This document shows positions 13,117 to 20,939 of a stretch of DNA of 22,648 bases, in pieces; position 1 is the stretch's first letter; every line of letters starts with the position of its first letter. Under the pieces are notes generated by a model. It had not been told where the DNA came from and did not search any database. It worked only from the letters and a program-made list of their open reading frames with translations. Made by a program: the position numbers and the translations under genes. The DNA lies in IMG/VR virus record IMGVR_UViG_3300020601_000085, positions 1 through 22,648 of that record. The stretch is one strand, 5' to 3'. Source of the DNA: a virus.

Positions 13117-13398
13117 TTACTCGTCGATATTAACGTTTAGGCCAGTAGCTGGCGCACGTGACACTTGCGCTGATTCTACAGGAGATGACCTAATTTTACG
13201 AGCTTTTGAGGCTTTTGCGTCATTTTCCGCAGCAACTTGGTTAGAGTGCAAGTCCGCAAGGGCTTTACCTTCGTCGGTAAATACTAACTCTGCGCCTTCG
13301 TAGCGACCGATAACAACAATCTTCCCGTCAATAGTGGCACGAACGCGGGCAGACAAAACTTCGCCACCAAGGCGATTCATTAGCTCTACAACAGTCAT
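13117..13398 (-). CDS. 93-aa protein after the capsid gene
   Basis: Starts MTVVELMNRLGGEVLSARVR, with ATIDGKIVVIGRYEGAELVF and a Ser/Ala/Lys-rich tail (KASKARKIRSSPVESAQVSR) ending NVNIDE. A short beta hairpin plus an exposed tail would suit a small capsid-associated or completion factor. It is the first gene beyond the capsid and the attenuator hairpin, so it would be made at a lower level than the capsid protein. The ribosome site is TTTGGAG. I do not recognise a family. The beta segment (RVRATIDGKIVVIGRYEGA) could be a fold of its own; function unknown. Confidence 0.68.
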   Translation of the reverse strand: MTVVELMNRLGGEVLSARVRATIDGKIVVIGRYEGAELVFTDEGKALADLHSNQVAAENDAKASKARKIRSSPVESAQVSRAPATGLNVNIDE

Positions 13399-13416
13399 AG
13401 TTTCTCCAAAGGGTGA

Positions 13417-13437
13417 AGGGGGCCGCTAGGGCCCCCT
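13417..13437 (-). terminator. attenuator hairpin after major capsid gene
   Basis: A perfect 8-bp stem (AGGGGGCC at 13417-13424 with GGCCCCCT at 13430-13437) closed by a GCTAG loop, 13 bases beyond the capsid stop in the direction of transcription and before the next gene. The minus-strand 3' flank (TTCACCCTTT) is only weakly U-rich, so it is more likely a leaky attenuator or RNA-stabilising hairpin than a full stop. A hairpin after the capsid gene is a common way to keep capsid transcript higher than downstream genes. Confidence 0.72.
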
Positions 13438-13449
13438 CTTACTCAGCTA

Positions 13450-14457
13450 TTAGCTAGCTGAACCGACCTGAGCAACCACGAGGGCTTCAGGCTTAACCAC
13501 TTTGCGACCGTAGATAGCCAGACCGCGAACGATGTCGCCGAAGTCTGTCTGGTTACGCAAAGGCTCAGTCTTGTTGATGGTCATGGCAAAAGACGTTGCG
13601 GCCTTAGTACCAGCGATCATCGTACGACGTGCTTTAGCGTCAGTCACATTGCCACCAGTAGAAGTAGCGGACAAGCCAGCAACCAGCGCCTTACCAGCTT
13701 CGCCTTTTGGCAGCAAGTTAGACACATAGACGCTGAAGCGGTCCAACATACCGATCTTGCCGGTGCGGATGGTGCTTGAGTTGTCACCAGAGAAGTACGC
13801 CTGAGCGATGCTTGATTGCATCAACAGGTGACGGTCATAGGGAGACAGGATCAAGAAACGGCCATCTTCAGGAACGTTCTGCTCGTCCAGAGCCGTAGAC
13901 ATGCGAAGGATAGCCTTCAGCACGTTTTCAGGCGTAGCTTGGTCGATAGGAGCAGTGTCAGAGCCCAAGTTGTAGGCAGCAGAGATAGCACCAGCAGTCG
14001 CGCCTTCGTTAGCAGCGGCAGGGCCTTCGGTCACAAAGCTATTGAAAAACACTTCGTTTTCGATGGCGATCTTCAACTGCTTAGCGGCGTCTTCGGTGAA
14101 CATGTTCATCAAGTTCATGTCAGACTGATAGGCCAACACGTCGTTGACTTGCACGCCAAAGTACTTGCCCTTGTTGACTTGCATGTCTTGGAAGCTAGGA
14201 ACTGGCACTTCGTAAGACAAGTTCTGACCGACAGTGTAGTCAGAGATGCTGATTGAAGGAGCCAAACGGATACGGACGGTATCGCCTTGGTTCTTCAACT
14301 CGCCTTCGTAGTCAGTGTTAGTGACTTCTGACAGCATAGTGTTCTGATAGAACTTAGCCAACAACTTGCCTGACCACAGCGTGGGGATAAAGGCACCAGA
14401 GTATGAGGGGGTGGTGTCAAACGCACCAGAGCCCGTGACGGGATAAACAGCAGCCAT
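13450..14457 (-). CDS. major capsid protein (HK97 fold, T7 gp10-like)
   Basis: A 335-aa protein with the general pattern of T7 gp10/N4-type capsid proteins: SGAFIPTLWSGKLLAKFYQN at about 21-40, TNTDYEGELKNQGDTVRIRL (about 46-65), ISDYTVGQNLSYEVP, KGKYFGVQVNDVLAYQSDMN, then MFTEDAAKQLKIAIENEVFF. The C-terminal part holds ENVLKAILRMSTALDEQNVP, RFLILSPYDRHLL and RNQTDFGDIVRGLAIYGRKV. It assembles with the scaffold and portal into the procapsid. It has the best ribosome site of the block (AAGGAGG), lies next to the scaffold and is followed by an attenuator hairpin, all as expected for the most abundant virion protein. Capsid identity is confident; fine family placement less so. Confidence 0.93.
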   Translation of the reverse strand: MAAVYPVTGSGAFDTTPSYSGAFIPTLWSGKLLAKFYQNTMLSEVTNTDYEGELKNQGDTVRIRLAPSISISDYTVGQNLSYEVPVPSFQDMQVNKGKYFGVQVNDVLAYQSDMNLMNMFTEDAAKQLKIAIENEVFFNSFVTEGPAAANEGATAGAISAAYNLGSDTAPIDQATPENVLKAILRMSTALDEQNVPEDGRFLILSPYDRHLLMQSSIAQAYFSGDNSSTIRTGKIGMLDRFSVYVSNLLPKGEAGKALVAGLSATSTGGNVTDAKARRTMIAGTKAATSFAMTINKTEPLRNQTDFGDIVRGLAIYGRKVVKPEALVVAQVGSAS

Positions 14458-14508
14458 TTTGGCCTCCTTAAAAATTTAGAACAGGTTGGTTAGACACCTG
14501 TATATGTT

Positions 14509-15489
14509 TTACGCGGTAACGCGGTTTTCCATATACGCAGCATCAATTTCAGCTTCAAGTTTCCTAGCCGCATCCAGTTCGCCTCGGCCACCCAAGTCCG
14601 CTGCCTTTTTAAACATCGCCTCAATCTGTTTTACAGAGTAGGTCTTGCCTTTAGGCTGGACAGGCGCAGCGTTAGTCGCACTACGGTTCGGTTGAATCTG
14701 ACGTTCTAGCTCTTCGTTCGGACCCTTCGGTTGCGACACTGGGGCGTTGCTCTGTTTGAACAAGTCCACATAGTACGCTACCGCTTCGGCATCGCCTCGG
14801 TTAAACGCTTCTTGGGCAACAGTCATTCGAGGTGCTCGTAGCAACGGATCAACCTCATTCAACCACGAAATCCACTGGGGATCGGCGTTGATGGCGTCAA
14901 AATCCGGCACCATACGGTGCAGGCGCTGCTCAAAACTAGCTTCAGAAACCTGTGAACCGGTCTTTGTTAACTGCTCGCGCAGGACATCGTTATCGGCTCG
15001 CAACTTCTCAAGCTCCTCTTGGAACTCTTGGGCCACTTCGCGGGCAACCTTGCGTTGTACCTCAATAAGGTCTTCGCCAAAGGCTTGGACATCATCATCG
15101 GTGACCAGTTTCTTACGCTCTTTAGGCTTAGGAGCTTCCTCAGCTTTAGGTTTCTGCAGCTCATCCATCTGAGCTTTCAATTCCTTTAACTGGGCGTGCA
15201 ATCTTGGGACTTCTGCATCGTACATCCCTTGCAGGGTACGGTACTTCTGTCTCCAAGTTTCCTCTTCCTTAGAGTCGGCTTCAACCGGTTTAGACGGTTC
15301 TACCTTCTGTTGTTCGTCGGTTGTAGGCTCTTCAGCTACGGGCGTGGGCTCTGTCGGCGTCTCTTCAGGCGGGTCTTCCGGTTCCTCCTTTGGAGGGGGT
15401 TCGTCTTTTGTCCCCTGATCTTTAGCCAACTGCGCTTCCAGCGCTTCCAAATCCTTTAACGTTTGCTCAACTTGTTTAGGCAATGCCAT
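14509..15489 (-). CDS. capsid scaffolding protein
   Basis: A 326-aa, highly charged protein between portal and capsid. Residues 20-75 are a disordered acidic Pro/Glu/Thr region (DEPPPKEEPEDPPEETPTEP). A conserved WRQKYRTLQGMYDAEVPRLH segment comes next (about 80-99), then a coiled coil (about 95-185, with LHAQLKELKAQMDELQKP and EELEKLRADNDVLREQL), and a C-terminal helical domain with KTYSVKQIEAMFKKAADLG and GELDAARKLEAEIDAAY. WRQKY-TLQG-Y is a recurring signature of scaffolds in this phage class. Scaffolds guide capsid assembly and leave the head before DNA enters. Ribosome site AAGGGA. Confidence 0.88.
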   Translation of the reverse strand: MALPKQVEQTLKDLEALEAQLAKDQGTKDEPPPKEEPEDPPEETPTEPTPVAEEPTTDEQQKVEPSKPVEADSKEEETWRQKYRTLQGMYDAEVPRLHAQLKELKAQMDELQKPKAEEAPKPKERKKLVTDDDVQAFGEDLIEVQRKVAREVAQEFQEELEKLRADNDVLREQLTKTGSQVSEASFEQRLHRMVPDFDAINADPQWISWLNEVDPLLRAPRMTVAQEAFNRGDAEAVAYYVDLFKQSNAPVSQPKGPNEELERQIQPNRSATNAAPVQPKGKTYSVKQIEAMFKKAADLGGRGELDAARKLEAEIDAAYMENRVTA

Positions 15490-15580
15490 CTTAATTTCCC
15501 TTTTAGCTCCAACTCTGCTCTGGGCTCCTGCTGCGGTCTGCCGTTTGCATAATGGTTTGCTTCGGTTTCAAAAATACGGG

Positions 15581-15823
15581 TTATTTAACCCGCTCGACTA
15601 TCTCTGACGATCGTTCGACCGCTTCGAGAAAATCTTGGAGGACTTCCGCGCGACCTTGCAGGCGGTGAATCATTACCTTGTCTTCTGCCATGACTAAAGC
15701 ATTTTTCGCTTCGTCTAGCCTAGACCGGAATAATTCGATCAACGCTGCACTTTCCGGCTGCTTGCAGCGTAGTAACGCTTGCATGTGCTGCCTGTCAGGC
15801 TTTGGTCCAATAAAAATCCTCAT
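15581..15823 (-). CDS. 80-aa helical protein between portal and scaffold
   Basis: A short, nearly all-helical protein: MRIFIGPKPDRQHMQALLRC, SAALIELFRSRLDEAKNALV and VMIHRLQGRAEVLQDFLEAV, ending ERSSEIVERVK. The LIELFRSRLDEAKNALV-A----I-RLQGRAEVLQDFLEAV block is familiar from small phage proteins encoded near the portal. No good ribosome site is seen before the ATG. Position suggests a role in capsid assembly or packaging, for example binding the portal or scaffold. The low-signal start leaves some doubt about translation level, but codon pattern and conservation-like motif favour a real gene. Confidence 0.7.
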   Translation of the reverse strand: MRIFIGPKPDRQHMQALLRCKQPESAALIELFRSRLDEAKNALVMAEDKVMIHRLQGRAEVLQDFLEAVERSSEIVERVK

Positions 15824-15865
15824 GTGCTTAATTTTATAGCAACTTCACTCTATTATGTCAACTAC

Positions 15866-17959
15866 TTACATACCATTCGGTCTTGGCGACATAAAGTTCC
15901 CTTCACGACCGCCTACTTGAGAACCATCGGGTAACATATTCTTAGGCTGCATTTGTGGGCCGGGCTGCCCGCCCTGCGCCATCTCGGCTTGACCCATAAC
16001 CATTTGTAGTTGTTGTTGCAACTGCGCGATCATTTGCTGTTGCTGCTCCATCGTAGTAATCTGCTGTCGAGCAGGAACAATACGATCAACATTACCGTTT
16101 AAGTTACGAGCAGACTCGCGGAGCAATTCAGCTGCGCCGTTCATGCCAACAATCTGCTGGGCAACTGGGCTACTAAGAACCAGCTGCAAGAACTCATTAC
16201 GGCGAATGGCTTCAGCTTCCTTAACAACTAAACTAGACGCGCCCCGTGCGACGATGTTTACATCGCCTATCAAATCAGGGTCATCGCTGTACCGCAAATT
16301 ATCTTGGTACAACCGCTCAATAGCCGGAACAATTACGTTGTGGTCAATGTTGCTAATAACCTGTTTAATACCCTTACCGGCGTTGCTAATCAACATTGAC
16401 AAGCCAGACGAAGTACGCCCCGCACCGGGTGTGTGCTCACCCGTCATATAACGAGGAATCATCGTGTCTTCATCAGCGCGGGCTGAGAACTTCTCAAACA
16501 CTGTCAGTAATTCACCTGCATTACTGTTGGGCTGGAAGAACTGAATAGGCGCAGAACTATCACCATAATCAGATGCTTGGAACTGCCAAATCTTCCAAGG
16601 GTGCAGTGCAGTAATATCTTCGCCAGCTGGCAAGCGAGACACGTTTACACCGACCTGCGGGCCTGATGAGATGCCCATGTTGTTTGCTAAAGCGCGAGCG
16701 GTAGCGTTGACCATAGCCTGAGAGTCTCGGCACAAATCAGTAACGCCTTTACCCTCAACTGCGCCGGGTAACTGCTCGTAGGAAGTCAAATAATACGGCT
16801 TGCGGCCCAGTGGGTCGTAGTTCAGCACGGCGCGAATAACCGTACCGCCAATCAGCCAAACTTCGCAGGGGTAAGTCATGGCTGGGTCTGGAATATCTTT
16901 TTCAGACAGGCCCCACTCAAGCAAGTACTTACCCTGTACTGAATCCCACAACTGAATCGCGTCGATTAGATCATCAGTAACAGTTGCGTCGGTCGTGTTT
17001 TTGCCTTCAGCTTCAGCCTTTGCAGTATCGCTCCACAACCATTCTTTCAAGCCACCGCCAGTAAATTCGTCTAGTACTGTGCGGATTGCGTCGTTGTTGT
17101 ACCCCGGGACGTCGATCAAAGCCTGCAAATCTTCCGGTGTCATGCGGTGACGCTCGATTACAAACCCGTCGTTAATATCCCAAGCCCAAGGAGCCCAGTA
17201 CAACATAAACGGATCGACACGTTCCCACTCGTTACGGATGACCTGTTTGGGGACCAGCTTTCCGTTCTGCCAAGCCATGGTCTTACGGCGGCGTTTGATA
17301 GGGCCCTTAAGCGCCGCGAACGGAAATGTCACGATGTCATCAAGGAACTCGTTAAACGCCTTAGCCCAGCCGCCTTCTAGCAACTGATCTTCCATGCGTT
17401 TCTCCATCCGCTTTACACGCTCGGTTGCTTCTTCTTGCAACGCGTGTTGCGCACGGTCTTTCATCTCTATAGCAATCTTGCGAAGTTGCTCTTCGCTAGG
17501 CATGGGCAAACCCTGCTGCATAGCAGCTAACAGTTCCTGCTCCATCTGAGCCTGCAAGGACTGCAACACCTCCGGTGGCATATCCGCAATAGGTGATGGG
17601 TCTACTGCCCACGGTTTGTCCGAGCCGTTCCCCAGCAGTGTGTCGCGCAACCAGCTAGTAGCAGCACGGCACTTAACTGATGTTAGGTTAATAAAGATGT
17701 CAGAGCCACCCTGCTCCATAATTTCAGCTAATTTATCAGGGTCGTACTCGCCATTGCGTTGACGCAAACACTGAAGCATGCGTTCTTCTAAATCGCGCTT
17801 ACCTGTTTTAGCAATATCCCAGCGTTTGCGCACATGCGCTGCTAGGCCTTGGATAATGGGTTGGTTCTGAAGCTCGTCGCTTCGACGTTTAGCTTCTGCT
17901 TGCGCGTCAAGTTGTGTCGCTGTGACAATAGGAAAAAGGGCGATGCCACTCGTTGCCAT
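15866..17959 (-). CDS. portal protein (short-tailed phage type)
   Basis: A 697-aa portal. Recognisable elements include AAHVRKRWDIAKTGKRDLEE near residues 40-60, DIFINLTSVKCRAATSWLRD about 90-110, a long helical stretch (120-195), IKRRRKTMAWQNGK, RNEWERVDPFMLYWAPWAWD, VTDLCRDSQAMVNATARALA, NNMGISSGPQVGVN, RADEDTMIPRYMTGEHTPGA and GRTSSGLSMLISNAGKGIKQ. The C-terminus is a Gln-rich coil (TMEQQQQMIAQLQQQLQMVM), matching the barrel or crown helices of P22-type portals. Portals form the dodecameric DNA gate at one capsid vertex and bind the terminase. Ribosome site AAGGAA. Length and motifs fit a podovirus-type portal rather than the shorter siphophage ones. Confidence 0.93.
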   Translation of the reverse strand: MATSGIALFPIVTATQLDAQAEAKRRSDELQNQPIIQGLAAHVRKRWDIAKTGKRDLEERMLQCLRQRNGEYDPDKLAEIMEQGGSDIFINLTSVKCRAATSWLRDTLLGNGSDKPWAVDPSPIADMPPEVLQSLQAQMEQELLAAMQQGLPMPSEEQLRKIAIEMKDRAQHALQEEATERVKRMEKRMEDQLLEGGWAKAFNEFLDDIVTFPFAALKGPIKRRRKTMAWQNGKLVPKQVIRNEWERVDPFMLYWAPWAWDINDGFVIERHRMTPEDLQALIDVPGYNNDAIRTVLDEFTGGGLKEWLWSDTAKAEAEGKNTTDATVTDDLIDAIQLWDSVQGKYLLEWGLSEKDIPDPAMTYPCEVWLIGGTVIRAVLNYDPLGRKPYYLTSYEQLPGAVEGKGVTDLCRDSQAMVNATARALANNMGISSGPQVGVNVSRLPAGEDITALHPWKIWQFQASDYGDSSAPIQFFQPNSNAGELLTVFEKFSARADEDTMIPRYMTGEHTPGAGRTSSGLSMLISNAGKGIKQVISNIDHNVIVPAIERLYQDNLRYSDDPDLIGDVNIVARGASSLVVKEAEAIRRNEFLQLVLSSPVAQQIVGMNGAAELLRESARNLNGNVDRIVPARQQITTMEQQQQMIAQLQQQLQMVMGQAEMAQGGQPGPQMQPKNMLPDGSQVGGREGNFMSPRPNGM

Positions 17960-17973
17960 AGATGTTCCTTAGA

Positions 17974-18528
17974 TTACAGTTCGTGCCACAGGGCTTTAAT
18001 CAACCCGCTAGACGCTGAGTTGTCTGTGTTTGTCACGCGAATATAGTACGTACCAGCGGGGAAGCCGATTTGGAAGTTCTCTCCAACGGATACTCCAACT
18101 GACTGGTTAACATTATCGCCTGTATTTACTAAAAACAGGTCAAGTGTCGTGCCGCCAGTAACCGTGCCGCCGGACTGAACCGTTGTAGTAGACGCTCTAG
18201 GTGCAGCAGTGCTCATAGTGTTAACAGGAAATACAGGCACGGATTGACTAAATGTACCGCCTTCAGTGCCGCCACTTACGATCTCAACTCGCGCAGTACC
18301 GGCCATCACCTTGATAATGAATGACTCCATTACGGTATCGCCAGTAATAACTACTTTTACCACCTCAGTCCCGAGCGACGGCACTGAATACTCGTGGAAC
18401 ATAAAGTAGTGCTTGTTATCGGGAGGAGATATGTTTCCAGCGTCAACAAAAAGACGACCGTGCAGGCCGTGAACCTGCTCGAAGAAACCTGAAACCGGGT
18501 TCAGGTAGTTGGTCGTCATGTGACTCAT
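17974..18528 (-). CDS. virion-associated beta protein (unknown)
   Basis: A 184-aa protein lying between terminase and portal. It begins MSHMTTNYLNPVSGFFEQVH, has KHYFMFHEYSVPSLGTEVVK and VVITGDTVMESFIIKVMAGT, then a Thr/Ser/Gly-rich stretch (about 100-130) and ends FPAGTYYIRVTNTDNSASSG and LIKALWHEL. The alternating hydrophobic pattern indicates a beta sandwich, and the AGTYYIRVTN-D ending is seen in virion surface or fibre proteins. It could be a head decoration protein or head fibre, given its place among the head genes. No signal peptide or enzyme motif is present. The start has AGGA upstream. Function unknown. Confidence 0.72.
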   Translation of the reverse strand: MSHMTTNYLNPVSGFFEQVHGLHGRLFVDAGNISPPDNKHYFMFHEYSVPSLGTEVVKVVITGDTVMESFIIKVMAGTARVEIVSGGTEGGTFSQSVPVFPVNTMSTAAPRASTTTVQSGGTVTGGTTLDLFLVNTGDNVNQSVGVSVGENFQIGFPAGTYYIRVTNTDNSASSGLIKALWHEL

Positions 18529-18580
18529 AGCGGTGTCCTACCGTAAATATACTAGAATTGTACTCTTTGCAGCCGTCGGG

Positions 18581-20059
18581 TCAAGTATAAGCATACTTTT
18601 TGGCTTTTTTGATCTCTCGCCGCCCAGTATTTAAAAGCCCAACCCCGCGAATGTTCATATCAATCACGGCATCGGCGTACTGGTTTGCGTCATGCACGTG
18701 TGAAAACTTGTTCTTGTCCGGCTTATCCTCAGTCTCTCCATTTCGCTTAATTTTATAGCGGTATCCTGACTTAAATCCTTGAACTAACATAGTACACCCC
18801 GGGTCAACAAGATACATCGCTTTGCCTTCGAGCTGCTGGTTCAACAAACGCTCAACCGCTTGAATACGTAGCTCCGGCATGTTGGTAGGGGGCCTAACGC
18901 ACTTATACCCTTCATTCTTCAAGACATCAACTAGGGACATTTCGTTCTGTTGCTGTTTCGCAAACCCCGCAGGATCAGGCGCGCAGACGAAAGTACACCC
19001 TCCCATATTGTTGGCGATAAACGGGTTGAGCCTCGTACGGACAAAAGTCTCGATGCCCATATTCTCCGATGTTAGCTCTGCTAGTGTCAACACCCGCCCT
19101 CTAGGGTCTCGTTGTTTAAACACAGCAGCAGGCGTTCGCCCAAAGTCGATGCCAATAACAACGGGGTAGTCCGCCGAGCGAATAACTTTCAGCGGCCCCT
19201 CAGAGATGTGGAAGTCAGGCACAAAAGTTTTCTCGTACACCGGAGTCCCTGAAAGTGAGCGACCGTACTCTGATCTAAGGTAAACACGCAACCAGTCCTC
19301 GGTTTTACCCGGAATCAAGTTGGGGTAATACTGCTTCGGCAAGTTGTCGTAGTTGTCAGCCTCGGGGTTAACTACCCACTCTTCACCGTCCTTGTCGAGC
19401 AGCACCTCATCAGGGTCTTCCTTGAACTTCTCTATATACCGAGCTGGTTTGATGATAGCCGCTGGCTGTTTAAAGATCGCCCAGTTACTAGGCGGCTCTT
19501 CCATCTTGTCCTGCCACCACGTATCTTCGTCTGGCATGTTGGTATCGAACAACGCACACGACCGCGTCGGCCCGCCGTCCTTCATGCTGGGGTAGCGGTT
19601 TAGACGACCGAGCAGGCCATCGACAACATCAGGGTGCAACTCTCGACTCTCGTTACCCCACAAGAACGTAGTTTCTAGTGACAGCGCTTTTCTCACGTCG
19701 TCAGGTGTATCCAGAGCAATAAACAGCCACTCTGACTCAACAACAGTGTTATCAGACAGCTTGGCTCGCAGCAAAAAAGTCTTTTCCACCGCCTTCCAGA
19801 CTCCCATTTCCCCCGGTGGGAGCCAGTCAAATACCGTTTTTCTAGTCGTTAACGCCAGCTGATCGGCAGTATTTCGGACAATAACAGCCCTAGTTTTGCG
19901 TATATTTTGAGCATTTGGGGCCTGTCCGCACGCTAATTTGACCAACTCGTGCACACAAGTGACAGATTTTCCCCCTCCAACCGGGCCTGCTAGCACCCTA
20001 ACGTATGCTTCGTCAGCCATAAAAGCCGCTTGTGTAGGGGTAGGGTTGTATGTACTCAT
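18581..20059 (-). CDS. terL: terminase large subunit
   Basis: A 492-aa packaging motor. The ATPase part has a Walker A at residues 24-32 (AGPVGGGKS, K31), a motif like the adenine-binding Q region before it and a Walker B/catalytic stretch TTFLWGNESREL at 130-141 (E137). The nuclease part is visible as three acidic motifs: VVIGIDFGRTPAAV (D305), CAPDPAGF (D362) and KFSHVHDANQYADAV (D457). It cuts concatemeric DNA and drives it through the portal with ATP. It directly follows the small-terminase candidate, with three bases between the stop and its ATG. WGNESRE in place of the common W-NEARE is a small variant of this family. Confidence 0.95.
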   Translation of the reverse strand: MSTYNPTPTQAAFMADEAYVRVLAGPVGGGKSVTCVHELVKLACGQAPNAQNIRKTRAVIVRNTADQLALTTRKTVFDWLPPGEMGVWKAVEKTFLLRAKLSDNTVVESEWLFIALDTPDDVRKALSLETTFLWGNESRELHPDVVDGLLGRLNRYPSMKDGGPTRSCALFDTNMPDEDTWWQDKMEEPPSNWAIFKQPAAIIKPARYIEKFKEDPDEVLLDKDGEEWVVNPEADNYDNLPKQYYPNLIPGKTEDWLRVYLRSEYGRSLSGTPVYEKTFVPDFHISEGPLKVIRSADYPVVIGIDFGRTPAAVFKQRDPRGRVLTLAELTSENMGIETFVRTRLNPFIANNMGGCTFVCAPDPAGFAKQQQNEMSLVDVLKNEGYKCVRPPTNMPELRIQAVERLLNQQLEGKAMYLVDPGCTMLVQGFKSGYRYKIKRNGETEDKPDKNKFSHVHDANQYADAVIDMNIRGVGLLNTGRREIKKAKKYAYT

Positions 20060-20062
20060 GTG

Positions 20063-20563
20063 TTAGTCGTCGTTATCCATGTCTATAGTAAGTGGAGGCG
20101 GCTCGGACGCCCCGCCAAGCGACACTGTACCCCCATTGATGATAATAGTGGGCAAATTCAGCATCTGCTTGTCTTTTTCTTCCTTCGGCTCTAGCCCGCC
20201 TAACTTAGAAAACGTCTTAAAAGCGTCTAATTTTTGTGCAAGTGGTGCTTTTGGGTTTTTTGCCAACACGTATATGTCGTCCATCAAGTCCTCAGCCCGC
20301 ATAGCGGCCTTAGTTTTGAACGTTATACCCTTACTCTCAAACTCAGAGCGCTTGATATTAACCTGAAGTTGGAACCACTTTTGCTTTTCTAGTTCCTTAT
20401 AGGACTCAAGACTATAGCCGTGGCGTGCTGCCACGATAACATCTTCTTCTTGCCCCAGCGCAATGCTGTTAATCATCTCACTTGGGACAGACGGGAACGA
20501 GGACTGCTGTTTTGGCCCTACCTCAAGCGGGTCATCGTCAAGATCAAGGTCTTCAGGAAGCAT
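20063..20563 (-). CDS. probable terminase small subunit
   Basis: A 166-aa protein from the ATG at 20563, which has AAGAGG upstream; a GTG at 20587 in frame is less likely. The N-terminus is acidic (MLPEDLDLDDDPLEVG). Residues about 40-80 carry GQEEDVIVAARHGYSLESYK ELEKQKWFQLQVN, which resembles a helical DNA-binding or multimerising region, followed by TFKTKAAMRAEDLMDDIYVL and KAPLAQKLDAFKTFSKLGGL and a beta-rich acidic tail ending DMDNDD. It lies immediately before terL, the usual place for terS, and the size fits. HGYS-E-Y is typical of small-terminase helix-turn-helix parts, but no exact family match can be claimed from sight. Confidence 0.72.
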   Translation of the reverse strand: MLPEDLDLDDDPLEVGPKQQSSFPSVPSEMINSIALGQEEDVIVAARHGYSLESYKELEKQKWFQLQVNIKRSEFESKGITFKTKAAMRAEDLMDDIYVLAKNPKAPLAQKLDAFKTFSKLGGLEPKEEKDKQMLNLPTIIINGGTVSLGGASEPPPLTIDMDNDD

Positions 20564-20738
20564 TTGCTGCCTCTTGCTCAGCCGCACGCTTCACAGCCGC
20601 CAGATATTTTGAGCACGCAATCCTTGTCAGCTTGCTTGCCGTGATGTTGTGGGCTTTAGCCACTTCTTTGATCTCATTGAGAAGATCGTCGGGCATAAAA
20701 AGTGTCCATCGCTTCATGTCTTTTTCTGATTCGGTCAT
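20553..20738 (-). CDS. ribbon-helix-helix DNA-binding protein
   Basis: A 61-aa protein with the shape of an Arc/MetJ/CopG repressor: a basic beta strand KRWTLFMP (about 9-16), a first helix DDLLNEIKEVAKAHN and a second helix ITASKLTRIACSKYLAAVK. The start is ATG at 20738, backed by AAGGAGG five bases upstream; the longer reading from 20771 has no ribosome site. It overlaps the terS start by 11 bases. As the first gene of the late block, beside three GTTAATAC repeats and a candidate promoter, it is well placed to repress or switch late transcription and its own promoter. That role is inferred; some small terminase-related proteins have similar folds. Confidence 0.82.
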   Translation of the reverse strand: MTESEKDMKRWTLFMPDDLLNEIKEVAKAHNITASKLTRIACSKYLAAVKRAAEQEAANAS

Positions 20739-20762
20739 GTTACCTCCTTCGTTAATACGTGC

Positions 20763-20790
20763 ATTGTACATACTTTTTATTTTGTAGCAA
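20763..20790 (-). promoter_or_regulatory. candidate sigma70-like promoter for late block
   Basis: Read leftward, TTGCTA (20785-20790) and TACAAT (20763-20768) are separated by 16 bases, close to a bacterial -35/-10 pair, and an A-rich spacer lies between. The start point would be near 20756, leaving a short leader with AAGGAGG before the ATG at 20738. It would drive the whole leftward block. No experiment supports it; a chance match in AT-rich sequence is possible. Confidence 0.42.
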
Positions 20791-20814
20791 CATGTTTCAG
20801 AGAAGCGACTGTGG

Positions 20815-20833
20815 TTAATACGTCACTATGGGT
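20815..20833 (+). promoter_or_regulatory. T7-promoter-like string, rightward
   Basis: The sequence TTAATACGTCACTATGGG reads like the T7 class III promoter core TAATACGACTCACTATAG with two bases missing after TAATACG and one missing before GGG. The CACTAT core and GGG start are kept. It faces the early rightward gene. Phage single-subunit polymerase promoters vary, so this could be a true phage promoter, but the changed spacing and the absence of a polymerase gene in the window make chance or another role quite possible. Confidence 0.28.
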
Positions 20834-20909
20834 AAGTTGCTGCAGCGGGCTGGGTCCACGTTAATACATACCTAAAAATTGGGCTTGCTGTATGAGCGCC
20901 TCGTAAGGC

Positions 20910-20938
20910 GGGGCGGGGGGCTGGGGTGGGGTGGGGGG
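20910..20938 (+). other. G-quadruplex motif (five G-runs)
   Basis: Five consecutive G-runs of 4, 6, 4, 4 and 6 bases (20910-20913, 20915-20920, 20923-20926, 20928-20931, 20933-20938) with loops of one or two bases. This is an exceptionally strong G4 pattern on the plus strand and C-rich on the minus strand. It lies in the control region, in sequence otherwise balanced in composition. It could stall polymerase, act as an origin or RNA element, or reflect coding of a short Pro-rich peptide on the minus strand. Confidence 0.72.
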
Positions 20939-20939
20939 C

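Larger units (their letters stand above)
20751..20869. repeat. three GTTAATAC(G/A)T repeats in divergent region
   Basis: The ten-base word GTTAATACGT occurs at 20751-20760 and 20814-20823, and GTTAATACAT at 20860-20869, all on the plus strand, with 63 and 46 bases between starts. They flank the candidate leftward promoter and precede the rightward non-coding region. Such spacing suits binding sites for a small regulator; the RHH protein encoded next to them is the natural candidate. The function is inferred. Confidence 0.5.

Noticed and set aside
13816-14256. Plus-strand 146-codon frame opposite the major capsid gene
   Set aside because: It is a mirror of a strongly coding region; no ribosome site, composition rich in His/Val/Arg as expected from reverse codons, and the capsid reading is certain.
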